A stretch of 64,000 bases of DNA, from assembly GCF_000960995.1 (NCBI RefSeq), contig NZ_CP009435.1:2356001-2420000 (forward strand). Reading direction: 5' to 3'. Below, piece after piece: positions 22,702 to 31,226 of the stretch. Positions within the stretch are counted from its first letter, which is position 1. Each line of letters starts with the position of its first letter. Both the position numbers and the translations under genes were made by a program. The notes under the pieces were generated by a model that did no database searches, was not told the origin of the DNA, and saw nothing but the letters and a program-made list of their open reading frames with translations. This stretch comes from Burkholderia glumae LMG 2196 = ATCC 33617 (GTDB lineage: Bacteria > Pseudomonadota > Gammaproteobacteria > Burkholderiales > Burkholderiaceae).

Positions 22702-25296
22702 ATGAAAAATCAATATACTTTTTCTCGCGATGCGCGTTTGCCGAGGTCCATTCGAGTTCCGGAGAAGCCTTCGCTTGAAGGCCTTGAACAACGATGGTCC
22801 CACAGGTGGGAGGCCGATCGGATTTTTGCATTCGATCGTGCGGCTCGGCGCAATGAGGTTTTTTCAATTGACACGCCGCCACCTACTGTCTCGGGTTCGC
22901 TGCACATGGGGCACGTATTTAGTTACACCCATACTGATATCATCGCGCGTTTCCAGCGAATGCAGGGACGGTCGGTCTTTTATCCAATGAGCTGGGACGA
23001 TAACGGATTGCCCACGGAGAGGCGGGTCGAAAATTTCTATGGAGTTGTATGTGACCCCAAGGCTGACTACATACCGGACTATCAGGTGCCCGAGCCCACT
23101 CCTGGAACCAGAGCATCGTTCGCACGTGTCAGTCGTCGGAATTTTCTGGAGCTTTGCAATCGTCTAACTCAATTGGACGAAGTCTCTTTCCGCGAACTGT
23201 TTGTTCGGCTCGGAATCTCTGTCGACTGGAGTCTCGGCTATGCCACGATCGATGAGCGGGCACAGCGAATCAGCCAGCGTGCTTTGTTGCGCAACCTCGA
23301 GCGCGGTGAACTGTATAGTCAGCAAGCCCCTTGTCTCTGGGATGTTACGTATCAGACGGCGATTGCTCAAGCGGAACTCGAAGAGCGTGAGATCGATGGC
23401 GCTTATCATGATTTACGATTCGACGCCGCGCAGGAGGGCGAAATAGTCGTGTCCACGACCCGGCCGGAACTCTTGGCCGCATGTGTTGCCTTGGTCGCGC
23501 ATCCGGACGACCCTCGCTATCGGAACTTGGTTGGCCATCAGGCGAGTTCCCCGTTATTCGGGGTTAATGTACCGGTGTTAGCGCATCCTCTTGCGGATCC
23601 GTCCAAGGGAACCGGCATTGCGATGATCTGCACATATGGCGATCTCACGGATGTAATCTGGTGGCGAGAACTCGGTTTGCCTACGCGTGCCATCATCGGC
23701 AAGGATGGTCGCTTGGAGAGTAGCTTGCCGGAGTGGATCGAATCCCGCGATGGGCAGGCAGCATATTGTCAAATCGCGGGGCTGCCCCTCGCGTCGGCGC
23801 GTCGGTGCATTGTGGAAATGTTGAAGGCAAGCGGCCAATTGGTAGGAGATCCGCGTCCGATCAAGCACGCGGTGAAGTTCTTCGAAAAAGGCGATCGCCC
23901 GCTTGAAATTATTGCGACTCGTCAATGGTATCTTCGAAACGGCGGGCGGAATGAAACTCTACGGAATGCATTCCTGGCGCGGGGCGAAGAACTGCATTGG
24001 AGCCCAGGCTTTATGGGGAGCCGCTATGCCAATTGGGTCTCAGGTATTAACGGTGACTGGCTCATCAGCCGGCAACGGGTGTTTGGCGTTCCAATCCCTT
24101 GGTGGTACCCGATTGATTCCGAGGGGGGGCCCGATTTCGGTGCACCTATCCGGCCGCTTGAATCCGAGCTGCCAATTGACCCGCAGACGCATGTCCCTTC
24201 CGGTTTCGACGAACAGCAGCGAGGGAAACCGGGCGGATTTGTCGCGGAGTCGGACATCATGGACACATGGGCAACCAGTTCCCTGACTCCCCAGATTGCC
24301 GCGAGATGGGAGGAGGCGGACGGATGCTTCGACCGCGTCTTTCCAATGGACTTGCGGCCTCAAGGGCACGATATCATTCGAACGTGGCTTTTCTCGACGA
24401 TAGTCAGATCACATCTCGAGGCAAATAGTTTGCCGTGGAAGGGCGCTATGCTTTCCGGTTGGATATTGGACCCGGACCGGAAAAAGATGTCCAAATCGAA
24501 GGGAAATGTGGTGACGCCGGTCGCGCTTCTCGAACAGTATGGCTCGGACGGAGTGCGTTACTGGGCGGCCATGGGGCGCCCTGGCATGGATACTGCCTTC
24601 GACGAGACCCAAATGAAGAATGGGCGTCGGCTCGCGCTCAAGCTGTTGAACGTGTCCAAGTTCGTTCTCAGTTTGCCAGGAAGCGAAAGTGCTGCCGTCT
24701 CGGAACCGCTTGATCGAGCGATGTTGAAGAGGCTGGCCACCGTTGTCGAAGCGGCGACGGCGGCCTTGGCGTCGCTCGACTACAGCAAAGCCCTGGAGTG
24801 CACGGAAAGCTTCTTTTGGTGGTACTGCGATGACTATGTCGAACTCGTCAAGAACCGCGCCCACGGAATCGGGGCAGACGCTGCTTCGGCTCGAAACGCA
24901 CTGGCTGAGTCCCTTTCTGTGTTACAGAGGCTGTTTGCTCCATTTTTACCGTTTGCAGCAGAGGAGGGATGGTCATGGTGGCAAGCCGGCTCGGTACATC
25001 GGGCAGGGTGGCCGGAGACTTCGTCGCTTATGGCTTTTACCGATCGGAGTACAAGCGCAGAAATGACGATGGTGGTTTCCGATGTCCTGCGAGAAGTTAG
25101 GCGCGCAAAATCCGACGCGCAGGTTTCGATGAAAGCGGAGGTGTCTCGACTGGTTGTCGCTGCTTCTGCAGAGCGCTTGGCGTATTTAGGTTTGGCCGAA
25201 ACCGACCTGCGTAACGCTGGAAAGATCGTTCAGCTTGAGACAACCTTGTCGGACGATTATGGCGTGCGAGTGGAGTTGGCTCCGCAGCCGGTCTGA
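22702..25296 (+). CDS. valS: Valyl-tRNA synthetase, archaeal/actinobacterial-type (probable second copy)
   Basis: 864-residue class I aminoacyl-tRNA synthetase that charges tRNA-Val. It has the HIGH-type motif HMGH (68-71), the KMSKS motif (595-599, in DPDRKKMSKSKGN), and the editing domain with VSTTRPELLAACVAL. The N-terminus (PEKPSLEGLEQRWSHRWEAD) and the lack of a C-terminal coiled coil differ from typical proteobacterial ValRS of about 950 residues and recall enzymes of Actinobacteria, Rickettsia and Archaea. Base composition is lower in GC than neighbours. It stands alone between IS relics and downstream of an efflux operon. Every Burkholderia needs a housekeeping valS, which is not in this window, so this is probably an acquired paralogue. 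Self-resistance to a ValRS inhibitor is one explanation. Confidence 0.9.
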   Translation: MKNQYTFSRDARLPRSIRVPEKPSLEGLEQRWSHRWEADRIFAFDRAARRNEVFSIDTPPPTVSGSLHMGHVFSYTHTDIIARFQRMQGRSVFYPMSWDDNGLPTERRVENFYGVVCDPKADYIPDYQVPEPTPGTRASFARVSRRNFLELCNRLTQLDEVSFRELFVRLGISVDWSLGYATIDERAQRISQRALLRNLERGELYSQQAPCLWDVTYQTAIAQAELEEREIDGAYHDLRFDAAQEGEIVVSTTRPELLAACVALVAHPDDPRYRNLVGHQASSPLFGVNVPVLAHPLADPSKGTGIAMICTYGDLTDVIWWRELGLPTRAIIGKDGRLESSLPEWIESRDGQAAYCQIAGLPLASARRCIVEMLKASGQLVGDPRPIKHAVKFFEKGDRPLEIIATRQWYLRNGGRNETLRNAFLARGEELHWSPGFMGSRYANWVSGINGDWLISRQRVFGVPIPWWYPIDSEGGPDFGAPIRPLESELPIDPQTHVPSGFDEQQRGKPGGFVAESDIMDTWATSSLTPQIAARWEEADGCFDRVFPMDLRPQGHDIIRTWLFSTIVRSHLEANSLPWKGAMLSGWILDPDRKKMSKSKGNVVTPVALLEQYGSDGVRYWAAMGRPGMDTAFDETQMKNGRRLALKLLNVSKFVLSLPGSESAAVSEPLDRAMLKRLATVVEAATAALASLDYSKALECTESFFWWYCDDYVELVKNRAHGIGADAASARNALAESLSVLQRLFAPFLPFAAEEGWSWWQAGSVHRAGWPETSSLMAFTDRSTSAEMTMVVSDVLREVRRAKSDAQVSMKAEVSRLVVAASAERLAYLGLAETDLRNAGKIVQLETTLSDDYGVRVELAPQPV

Positions 25297-25298
25297 GT

Positions 25299-25311
25299 TG
25301 TAGAAGTCGCG
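25299..25311 (+). repeat. 13-bp direct repeat, right copy (TGTAGAAGTCGCG)
   Basis: Starts three bases after the ValRS stop codon and is identical to 16296-16308. See the left copy. Confidence 0.55.
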
Positions 25312-25382
25312 CCCCGATCTGACAGCTACCCGTTCCGACGACGCATGGTCCGGGGCCACTCGCCGAGTTTCTCTCTGATGAG

Positions 25383-25625
25383 TTGCTTGCCGGGAATTTC
25401 GTTGATGAGTTGGTGCGTTACTTATCGGTGAACCACGCGGGCCTGCCGCGTGTCGCGACCGATGATGTGCTGGTGGGCGAGAGGTTGGTGGGGCGCGCAG
25501 AGGGCGCGCTGATGACGGTCAACTCGGGCAATCGCGATGAATCGGTCTATCTGGATGCAGACCGATTCGACATTCACCGTCGTGCAAGAGAGCATGTTGG
25601 CTTCGGCCACGGCTTCCATAACTGT
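25383..25625 (+). pseudogene. Cytochrome P450 C-terminal fragment
   Basis: The frame reads LLAGNFVDELVRYLSVNHAG, then LPRVATDDVLVGERLVGRAE, NRDESVYLDADRFDIHR and ends in the heme-ligand signature FGHGFHNC (F-G-x-G-x-H-x-C). These are the K-helix to Cys-loop parts of a bacterial class I P450. Upstream the frame is closed by stops, and after the Cys ligand the expected LGQxLAR helix is absent. Only about 80 of 400 residues remain. Bacterial P450s of this kind are often in natural-product loci, which makes its place beside the ValRS gene notable. Confidence 0.75.
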
Positions 25626-25809
25626 AGGCCTACCGGCGTCATGCGGTTCGGCTGCGCGCTTGGCCCGAATCCGGGCGTTGCTTGGCATGGTCGCAGTAGC
25701 TGCCGGCACGGCGTTACGCCGAACCGGCGTCGGCTGGATGTTTACCATCCGGTACGGCTCCGTGTCGGCGCCTGGCATCATCGGCACGTGCTGCGTCGAT
25801 GCGCTTCGT

Positions 25810-26838
25810 TCATTGCGAAAACTGTTCGGGGATATCGGTCAGGCGACGCTGTGAGATCTGATCGGCCCATTCGGTGCCGGTGGTCGGCTGCTCGTTTCGC
25901 GTCGCTATTGCGCTACGTTGCCGCAATTCGTCGACGAGATCAGCGTAGTCGTTGATGTCGAAAGCATCCGAGGCGACCAGGCCGCGTCGGGCATTGACGT
26001 CGTGATGGCTCGCTGAGCGGGAAGCGCGGCGAGCCTGTCTGCTGCGGTCGACAGACGCCGTGGGGCGAGCGGGTTCACGATGGGGGGCGAAGGCGTGTGA
26101 CGACGCGAGGCGGCGTGAATCGACGCGCGCAAGCCCGGTGCCGGCTTGCGCGTGATTGCGTTTCGACTCATCGCGAGTAGGTGCGCCGGCGGCAGCATGC
26201 TTCGAGATCGGTGTGCGCCGCGGACTCGCTATGGCATCGGCACTCGATGGTTCGACGTCCGCGCCTGCTTGCCGCAGCGCAACCGGCGCCGCTCGACGGG
26301 AACTTGAGCCATTGACAGCACCCTGCCAGACATCGACGGCACCGTTGCGTTCCGGCTTCGGCGGCACATGGCCGATCACGATCCAGCCGAGCAGCATGGC
26401 CGCCCCAACGATGCCGATCTGGCCCGCGCGTCGCCGCAACGAATGCGGCGAGCGTCGCGCGGCGCGATATCGCGGTGTCTTGGGCAGGCTGATCGGGCGA
26501 GCTTCGTCTGGGAACGCATTGGCTGCTGGCCCCCTGGGTTCCGGCAGCTTGGTTTCAAGCGGTGCTTCCGCCGCCGGGGGCGCGTGCACCGCCGCTGGGA
26601 TCGTGGCCGAGACCGCCTTGGCGTCTCGGCCACGATCCCAGCGGGACGCGGCGAGAAACGCGTCGATGTCGAGACAGACGGTGCGCACGATCGCTGCATA
26701 GAGCGAACGGATGCCCGTGCGCGATTCCGGCGCCGGCGGCAGCAGCGCCCATTCGTGGCCATAGGAGGACGGCGCGCAAGAACGCGACGATGGCATCGCG
26801 AACCGGCCCTCCACCTCGATAAATGCAATGCTGGACAT
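25810..26838 (-). CDS. Uncharacterised protein with one membrane segment
   Basis: 342-residue frame starting at ATG 26838 with GAGGAA 9 bp upstream. A single hydrophobic helix (IGIVGAAMLLGWIVIGHVP, near residues 142-160) divides a basic N-terminal half from a C-terminal half rich in Arg, Ala, Ser and His, with a more ordered tail (DAFDINDYADLVDELRQRSA). The likely topology is one-pass inner membrane. No family is recognised. The coding DNA contains a 22-bp perfect inverted repeat at 26592-26644. It borders the P450 fragment, and its C-terminal end could be altered by rearrangement. Confidence 0.5.
   Translation of the reverse strand: MSSIAFIEVEGRFAMPSSRSCAPSSYGHEWALLPPAPESRTGIRSLYAAIVRTVCLDIDAFLAASRWDRGRDAKAVSATIPAAVHAPPAAEAPLETKLPEPRGPAANAFPDEARPISLPKTPRYRAARRSPHSLRRRAGQIGIVGAAMLLGWIVIGHVPPKPERNGAVDVWQGAVNGSSSRRAAPVALRQAGADVEPSSADAIASPRRTPISKHAAAGAPTRDESKRNHAQAGTGLARVDSRRLASSHAFAPHREPARPTASVDRSRQARRASRSASHHDVNARRGLVASDAFDINDYADLVDELRQRSAIATRNEQPTTGTEWADQISQRRLTDIPEQFSQ
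26592..26644. repeat. 22-bp perfect inverted repeat inside the uncharacterised gene
   Basis: Arms 26592-26613 and 26623-26644 are exact reverse complements separated by 9 nt. The RNA of either strand could form a very stable hairpin. On the coding strand it falls within the codons for SRWDRGRDAKAVSATIPAA. Confidence 0.9.
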
Positions 26839-27998
26839 GGATTCCTCGCGGTCGCCGCGTAAACGTGAGCGGCAGTGGACATCACTGGCGCGGGCCGACT
26901 GCAGCGCTGACCAGTCGTTCCGCAGGCCCGGGCGCGCAAACTGATGGCGGGGGCGTCAGGTGCCGGCCTTTGCCGCGCCTGGGCGGCCTATCGTCAGCCG
27001 CCAAGCCTCCTTGAAGCCGCTTGGGCGCGCGATGTGCAACATCGTTGTTGCGTGGAAGGGTACCGATCTCAATTGCGCACGCGCAATCAGAACATTTTGA
27101 TGAGCGGGCGATTTTCGTGGTGATTGATGGCGGCACTGGTGGCGCGAGTGCGACAGCGGTCGTCAACGCGCCAGTGATGTCGTTGGCTTTGCGCCGAACC
27201 GCCGCGCGGTCCGCCGCCGGTGGTCACCGGCGGCGGCAGGAATAAAAAAGTAGCGTACGTGATCGACGTTGCACGCTACGAGGCCGCCTGCTTCCGAGCA
27301 TCGAGAGCGTATAGGGCCCAGGCGGGACGCGAGCGAGAAACCTCGCGCCGAGAGAGTACGCGCATTCGCGCAACAAGCCGTCAATCAAGGCGAAATAGTC
27401 GCTTCGAACCATGCCGCCGGTAATGTCTGTATGCCGCCGAGAAAGCAAAAGCGAATCGTGGCACATCGGGTGAATTGGATGCGTAGATCGGATGCGCATC
27501 TCGTGACGCGTGGTCTCACCATAATCGATCCGGCAGTATCCATGTTGCCGATTTCAGGCCTGTGTCGAGTCGATTTATTTCTATTCGGACGGATGCAGTG
27601 CAGGTCATGCTCGGTGCACGGCCTCGGTCCGTATCCCTAAATGATACGGGTGACGGCCGGAAAAATAAAAGCTGAATTTTCTTGCTGCGATGTCAATATT
27701 TCTGACATCTAGATATCTTTCATGCTTTTTAATTACAATATGATTTTATAAAGAAAATGCCAATCGTTAAGTTTTTCTAATGATGAGGTAGTTTTACTCG
27801 CTTGTATTGCAACTTCCTATCATCAATCATGCCGATCCGGCCGAATGGCCAGCCAATGGCGGGTCGAGCGGGCAAAATCGTGCCGCGGGCGGGGGCGCTG
27901 CCTCCCAATGAAAATTCTCAGAGAACGAGGAGTCCAAGTGAGAGCTGTTTTCGAAGCTGCATTCAATCCGCTTTCGACGATTTACTCGACTCGCTGAT
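26839..27998. other. Gene-poor, partly AT-rich accessory DNA
   Basis: No supported gene. Notable structures are a perfect GC hairpin (27211-27222 with 27225-27236) and, within a markedly AT-rich stretch 27640-27830, a 7-bp dyad GATGTCA/TGACATC (27689-27695 with 27703-27709). Short frames on both strands have no family features. Composition indicates imported DNA. Confidence 0.5.
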
Positions 27999-28944
27999 CG
28001 TGGCGGCGGTGTTCTTCGTGAAGATCGTGACGGTGCTTGACGCGCCGGCCGACGCACCGCGCTGGTGTTCCCGGCGCATGTCGACACCATCGGTGTGGCG
28101 CGCGAGCGCGAGCGCTGGCCCGTCGACGCGTTCGCGCGCGAGCGCCGCGAAGGGCGGCTCTACGGCCGCGGCGCAGCCGACATGAACGGCGGGACGGTAG
28201 CGGTGGCCGCGCTGAATCCATGCCTGGCCGGCTGGCCGCCGCAGGGTCGCCAACTGCTGGCGGTCTCGGCGGCCGAGAACGCGAACTGCCGGCGCGCGCC
28301 GCTGATTTTGGCGCCCGGCAAGCGCGCCTTCGCCACGCAGAGCGGCGCACGGTGGTTGCATGCCAGCGCGCGCGGCGGCTATGGGCACGACGCGTTCTCG
28401 AAGGACCGCACGGGCGACCGCGGCGACGCGATCGGGCGGCTCGCGCGCTATCTTGACTGCGCGCGCGTCTCGCGACTCGCGGAGCCGGCCCACTGCCTCG
28501 TCGGCGCGTCCAGCGTCGACGTCGGCACGATTCGCGGTGGCCCGGCGACGCCGCGCGCGCGACCCCGGGGGCCGGCCGACATCGGCCTGCGGCTGGTGCC
28601 GGGCCGGCGGCACGAGCCGGTGGCGGCCGCGTGGCGCGCGATTGCCGGGCCGCAGGTCATGCTCGAGTCGCTCGATTCCGCGTCACGGCCAGATCGGCCA
28701 CGACGATCATCCGTTCGCGGCGCCGCCGTGTGTCGTGGCTTGCCGCGCGCAGGGCATGGCCGAACCGGGGCCGGCCGGCGTTGCCGATCACTCGGACGGC
28801 GCCGTGACAGCGCCCGCTCCGGGGTTATCGATGGTGAGCGTCGGACCGGGCGAGGTGGGCATGAAGGGCGCCATCTACGACTACCTCACGCTCGACAAGC
28901 TGGATGCGTCGATGCCGATCGTCGAGCGCGTGGCCCGCGCATAG
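27999..28944 (+). pseudogene. M20-family peptidase/deacylase (ArgE/DapE-like), multiply frameshifted
   Basis: Segments of one M20 metallopeptidase occur in order in different frames. KIVTVLDAPAD is followed by a shift, then VFPAHVDTIGVARERERWPV and LYGRGAADMNGG (the metal-ligand His and the GRGAxDMKGG motif), then SGARWLHASARGGYGHDAFS, SVDVGTIRGG and WRAIAGPQVM. After another shift near 28685 come QIGHDDHPFAAPPCVVACRA and the C-terminal GPGEVGMKGAIYDYLTLDKL ending at 28944. At least two frameshifts and internal losses make it non-functional. It is followed by a LysR gene that may once have controlled it. Confidence 0.85.
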
Positions 28945-29029
28945 CTGCAATGAACGCGCGGCTCCCCCCCACGCGCGGCGCGGCGCCGCGCCGCGCGTGT
29001 CGACCGTTTCCCGATGGAGCCATCCAGCC

Positions 29030-29902
29030 ATGATCCTGCCGCCGTTGAACGCCCTGCGTGCCTTCGAGGCCACCGCACGCCTGAAGAGCCTGTCGCGAGC
29101 GGGCGAAGAACTGCACGTGACGCACGCCGCCGTGAGCGGCCAGATCAAGAAGCTCGAGGCCTGGCTCGGCCGGCGCCTGTTCGAGCGCACCGGGCGCGGG
29201 GCCGTGCTGACCTCGGCCGGCGAGCAATACTTCCACACGATTCAGCCGGCGTTGGCGGCGATTTCGGCAGTGTCGCAGTCACTGAGCATCAACCGCCACC
29301 GCAAGGGCATCTCGGTGGCCTGCATCCCGTCGGTGGCCACACGCTGGCTGATACCGGCGCTGCCGCGCTTCGCGGCGTTCCACCCCGACATCGCGATCGA
29401 GGTGTCGTATTCGCGCGCACACGAGCAGTTCGATCCCGAGCGGCACGACGTGCTGATCACGCATCAGCACATGCCGTCGAAGAACAGCGCCCGCGCGATG
29501 CTGTTCTCGCGCACCAGCAAGCCGGTGGCGAGCCCGCGGTATCTGGCGCAGAAGCGCTGCGACGCGCGGCTCAACCATGCCACGCTGCTGCATGACCGAT
29601 TCGTCTCGGCCTGGGATGCATGGTTCGAGGCGGCGGGCCTGCGCCCCGAGGGGCTGACCCATGGCCCCGTCTATCAGGACTCCAACCTGCTCGCGACGGC
29701 CGTGATCGCCGGGCACGGCGTGGCGCTATGCCCCGTGGACGTGTTTCGTCGCGAGATCGCGCGTGGCGAACTGGTGGTGCTCTCCGAGGTGTCCACGCTC
29801 GATGATCACGGCTACTACCTCGTCTACGACAAGGAAAGCAGCCATGCCACGCTGGCGTTCTGCGAGTGGTTCATCGCGATCTGCGCCGAGGACCGCGACT
29901 GA
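29030..29902 (+). CDS. LysR-family regulator, GcvA-like
   Basis: 290-residue DNA-binding regulator. The N-terminal winged helix has the GcvA-group form (LPPLNALRAFEATARLKSLS, AGEELHVTHAAVSGQIKKLE, then GRRLFERTGRGAVLTSAG). The substrate-binding domain follows from about residue 90 (ISVACIPSVATRWLIPALPR). The start ATG 29030 gives the conserved N-terminus. The frame is complete. The adjacent gene on the same strand is a dead M20 peptidase, so its target may be lost. Effector unknown. Confidence 0.93.
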   Translation: MILPPLNALRAFEATARLKSLSRAGEELHVTHAAVSGQIKKLEAWLGRRLFERTGRGAVLTSAGEQYFHTIQPALAAISAVSQSLSINRHRKGISVACIPSVATRWLIPALPRFAAFHPDIAIEVSYSRAHEQFDPERHDVLITHQHMPSKNSARAMLFSRTSKPVASPRYLAQKRCDARLNHATLLHDRFVSAWDAWFEAAGLRPEGLTHGPVYQDSNLLATAVIAGHGVALCPVDVFRREIARGELVVLSEVSTLDDHGYYLVYDKESSHATLAFCEWFIAICAEDRD

Positions 29903-30540
29903 GGGCCGGCGGCGCGGCTGGACGGTTTCGCGGCTCACGCGCGCGTAGCCGCGCTCGTCGGCGCGCGCCAGCGGATAAGCGGCGGCGGGGCGCATCGACT
30001 CGATCTCGCCGTGCATCTCAACCGAGCAGCGCGTCGCCGCGTCATGCCGTGAGGGAAGCGACACGACCCGGTGTGATCGTCCCTATCCGAAGGCGTCTCG
30101 CGGCGCCGAGTCCATCCACGCCGTCCGTGTTCGACCTGACAGAACTTCCGTTCGTCGTGCGCGACGGGGCAATCGTCAACGGCTAGGCGCCGCGCTGGAT
30201 CGACGGTATGCGGAGGCTGCCCGGCACGCCGTTCGTGAGGGTCTTCCCGGCGGGCCGCCCCTAGCAAGTGCACGTGGACCGCACGAAACGCGGCCTGCGG
30301 CGCAAGCAGAGCGGAGAGGCACAGGCCCCAGGCACTGATCACGCCCGAGGCCCGACGCGGGCCGCGACCGCGGGCGGTGCCGTGTCGCTCCGGCCGACCG
30401 GCTCGCTCCGCATGCGCGGCGACCCACCTCCATCACGCCGGTCAAATGTAACAAGACGTTAGCCGGAAGAAGGTCGCGCGACGCCACGCATCAGTTCTTA
30501 CAAAGTGGAAATATGCGGGTGGGGCGTGAGTCGTTATAGT
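29903..30540. other. Gap without recognisable gene
   Basis: A short plus-strand frame ending FDLTELPFVVRDGAIVNG at 30186 reads as a possible gene remnant but no family is recognised. The last 60 bp before 30540 contain AT-rich sequence (TTACAAAGTGGAAATATGC, TTATAGT) that probably holds the promoter of the next gene. Confidence 0.35.
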
Positions 30541-30575
30541 CGAATCACCTAATCAAACCACCGTAAGGGGACTCC

Positions 30576-30938
30576 ATGAAAAGCTTGCGTGTTGCTTCGC
30601 TCGTGACTGGTCTGGCTGCGTTGTTCGTGTCCGGCGCCGCAATGGCGGGCGTCAATATCGGCATCAATCTGGGGGCGCCGGCCTACGTGGCGCCGGCGCC
30701 GGTCTATGCGCCGCCGCCTCCCGTCGTCTATCAGCCCGCACCGGTCTATGCGCCGCCGCCCGCAATCGTGATCGGCTGGCACGGCGATCGTTACTGGGAT
30801 GGCCGCCGCTACTGGGGCCGCGAGGAATGGTATCGCCGCCACGGCGGCTGGCATGGCGACGGTCCGGGTTGGCACGGTGGTCCGGGTTGGCGCGGCGGCC
30901 CGGGCTGGCACGGCGATCACGGCGGCTGGCGCCACTGA
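30576..30938 (+). CDS. Exported PXPV-repeat, Gly/His/Trp-rich protein
   Basis: 120-residue secreted or periplasmic protein. A Sec signal (MKSLRVASLVTGLAALFVS, cleavage near AMA-G) is followed by Pro/Val/Tyr repeats of the PXPV type (APAPVYAPPPPVVYQPAPVY). The C-terminal half alternates WHGD, WHGG, WRGG and HGGWRH, a His/Trp/Gly array that could bind divalent metal or interact with envelope polymers. PXPV-family genes are common and uncharacterised in Burkholderia. AAGGGGA before the ATG is a good ribosome-binding site. A terminator follows. Function unknown. Confidence 0.85.
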   Translation: MKSLRVASLVTGLAALFVSGAAMAGVNIGINLGAPAYVAPAPVYAPPPPVVYQPAPVYAPPPAIVIGWHGDRYWDGRRYWGREEWYRRHGGWHGDGPGWHGGPGWRGGPGWHGDHGGWRH

Positions 30939-31016
30939 CGCCGGCGCGGTGCGGGCCGGCGGCCATGCCGGCGCCGTACGGACCGACGGCTGGCGCGCGT
31001 CACGCGCGCTCGAAAT

Positions 31017-31044
31017 ACCGCCCGGCTGCGGGCGGTTTTGTTTT
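31017..31044 (+). terminator. Intrinsic terminator
   Basis: A perfect 8-bp stem ACCGCCCG/CGGGCGGT (31017-31024 with 31029-31036) is followed by a T-rich tract. It ends the PXPV gene transcript before yejA. Confidence 0.85.
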
Positions 31045-31226
31045 GCACGTCGCGATCGTGAAGGCCGGCGGTGTGGCGGAGCGATGCGCGGGCGCCGCGA
31101 TGGCGGCCGCACATCGCCCCGTCGCTTGCGCCCGGCGGTGCATGGCGTTGTTGCCGCCGCCCGCGCGCGCGGCGGACTCGGTAGAATGCCCGGCATCGTC
31201 ATTGACCATCGAGCGATTCCGCCTTC

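Noticed and set aside
22313..22882. Minus-strand 189-codon frame overlapping the ValRS start
   Set aside because: About 180 bp overlap a clearly coding synthetase and no family is recognisable; treated as a chance frame in lower-GC DNA.
27211..27236. Perfect 12-bp GC hairpin as a terminator
   Set aside because: The adjacent A/T run is on the wrong side (A-rich downstream on plus; T residues precede the stem on minus), so it does not fit an intrinsic terminator.
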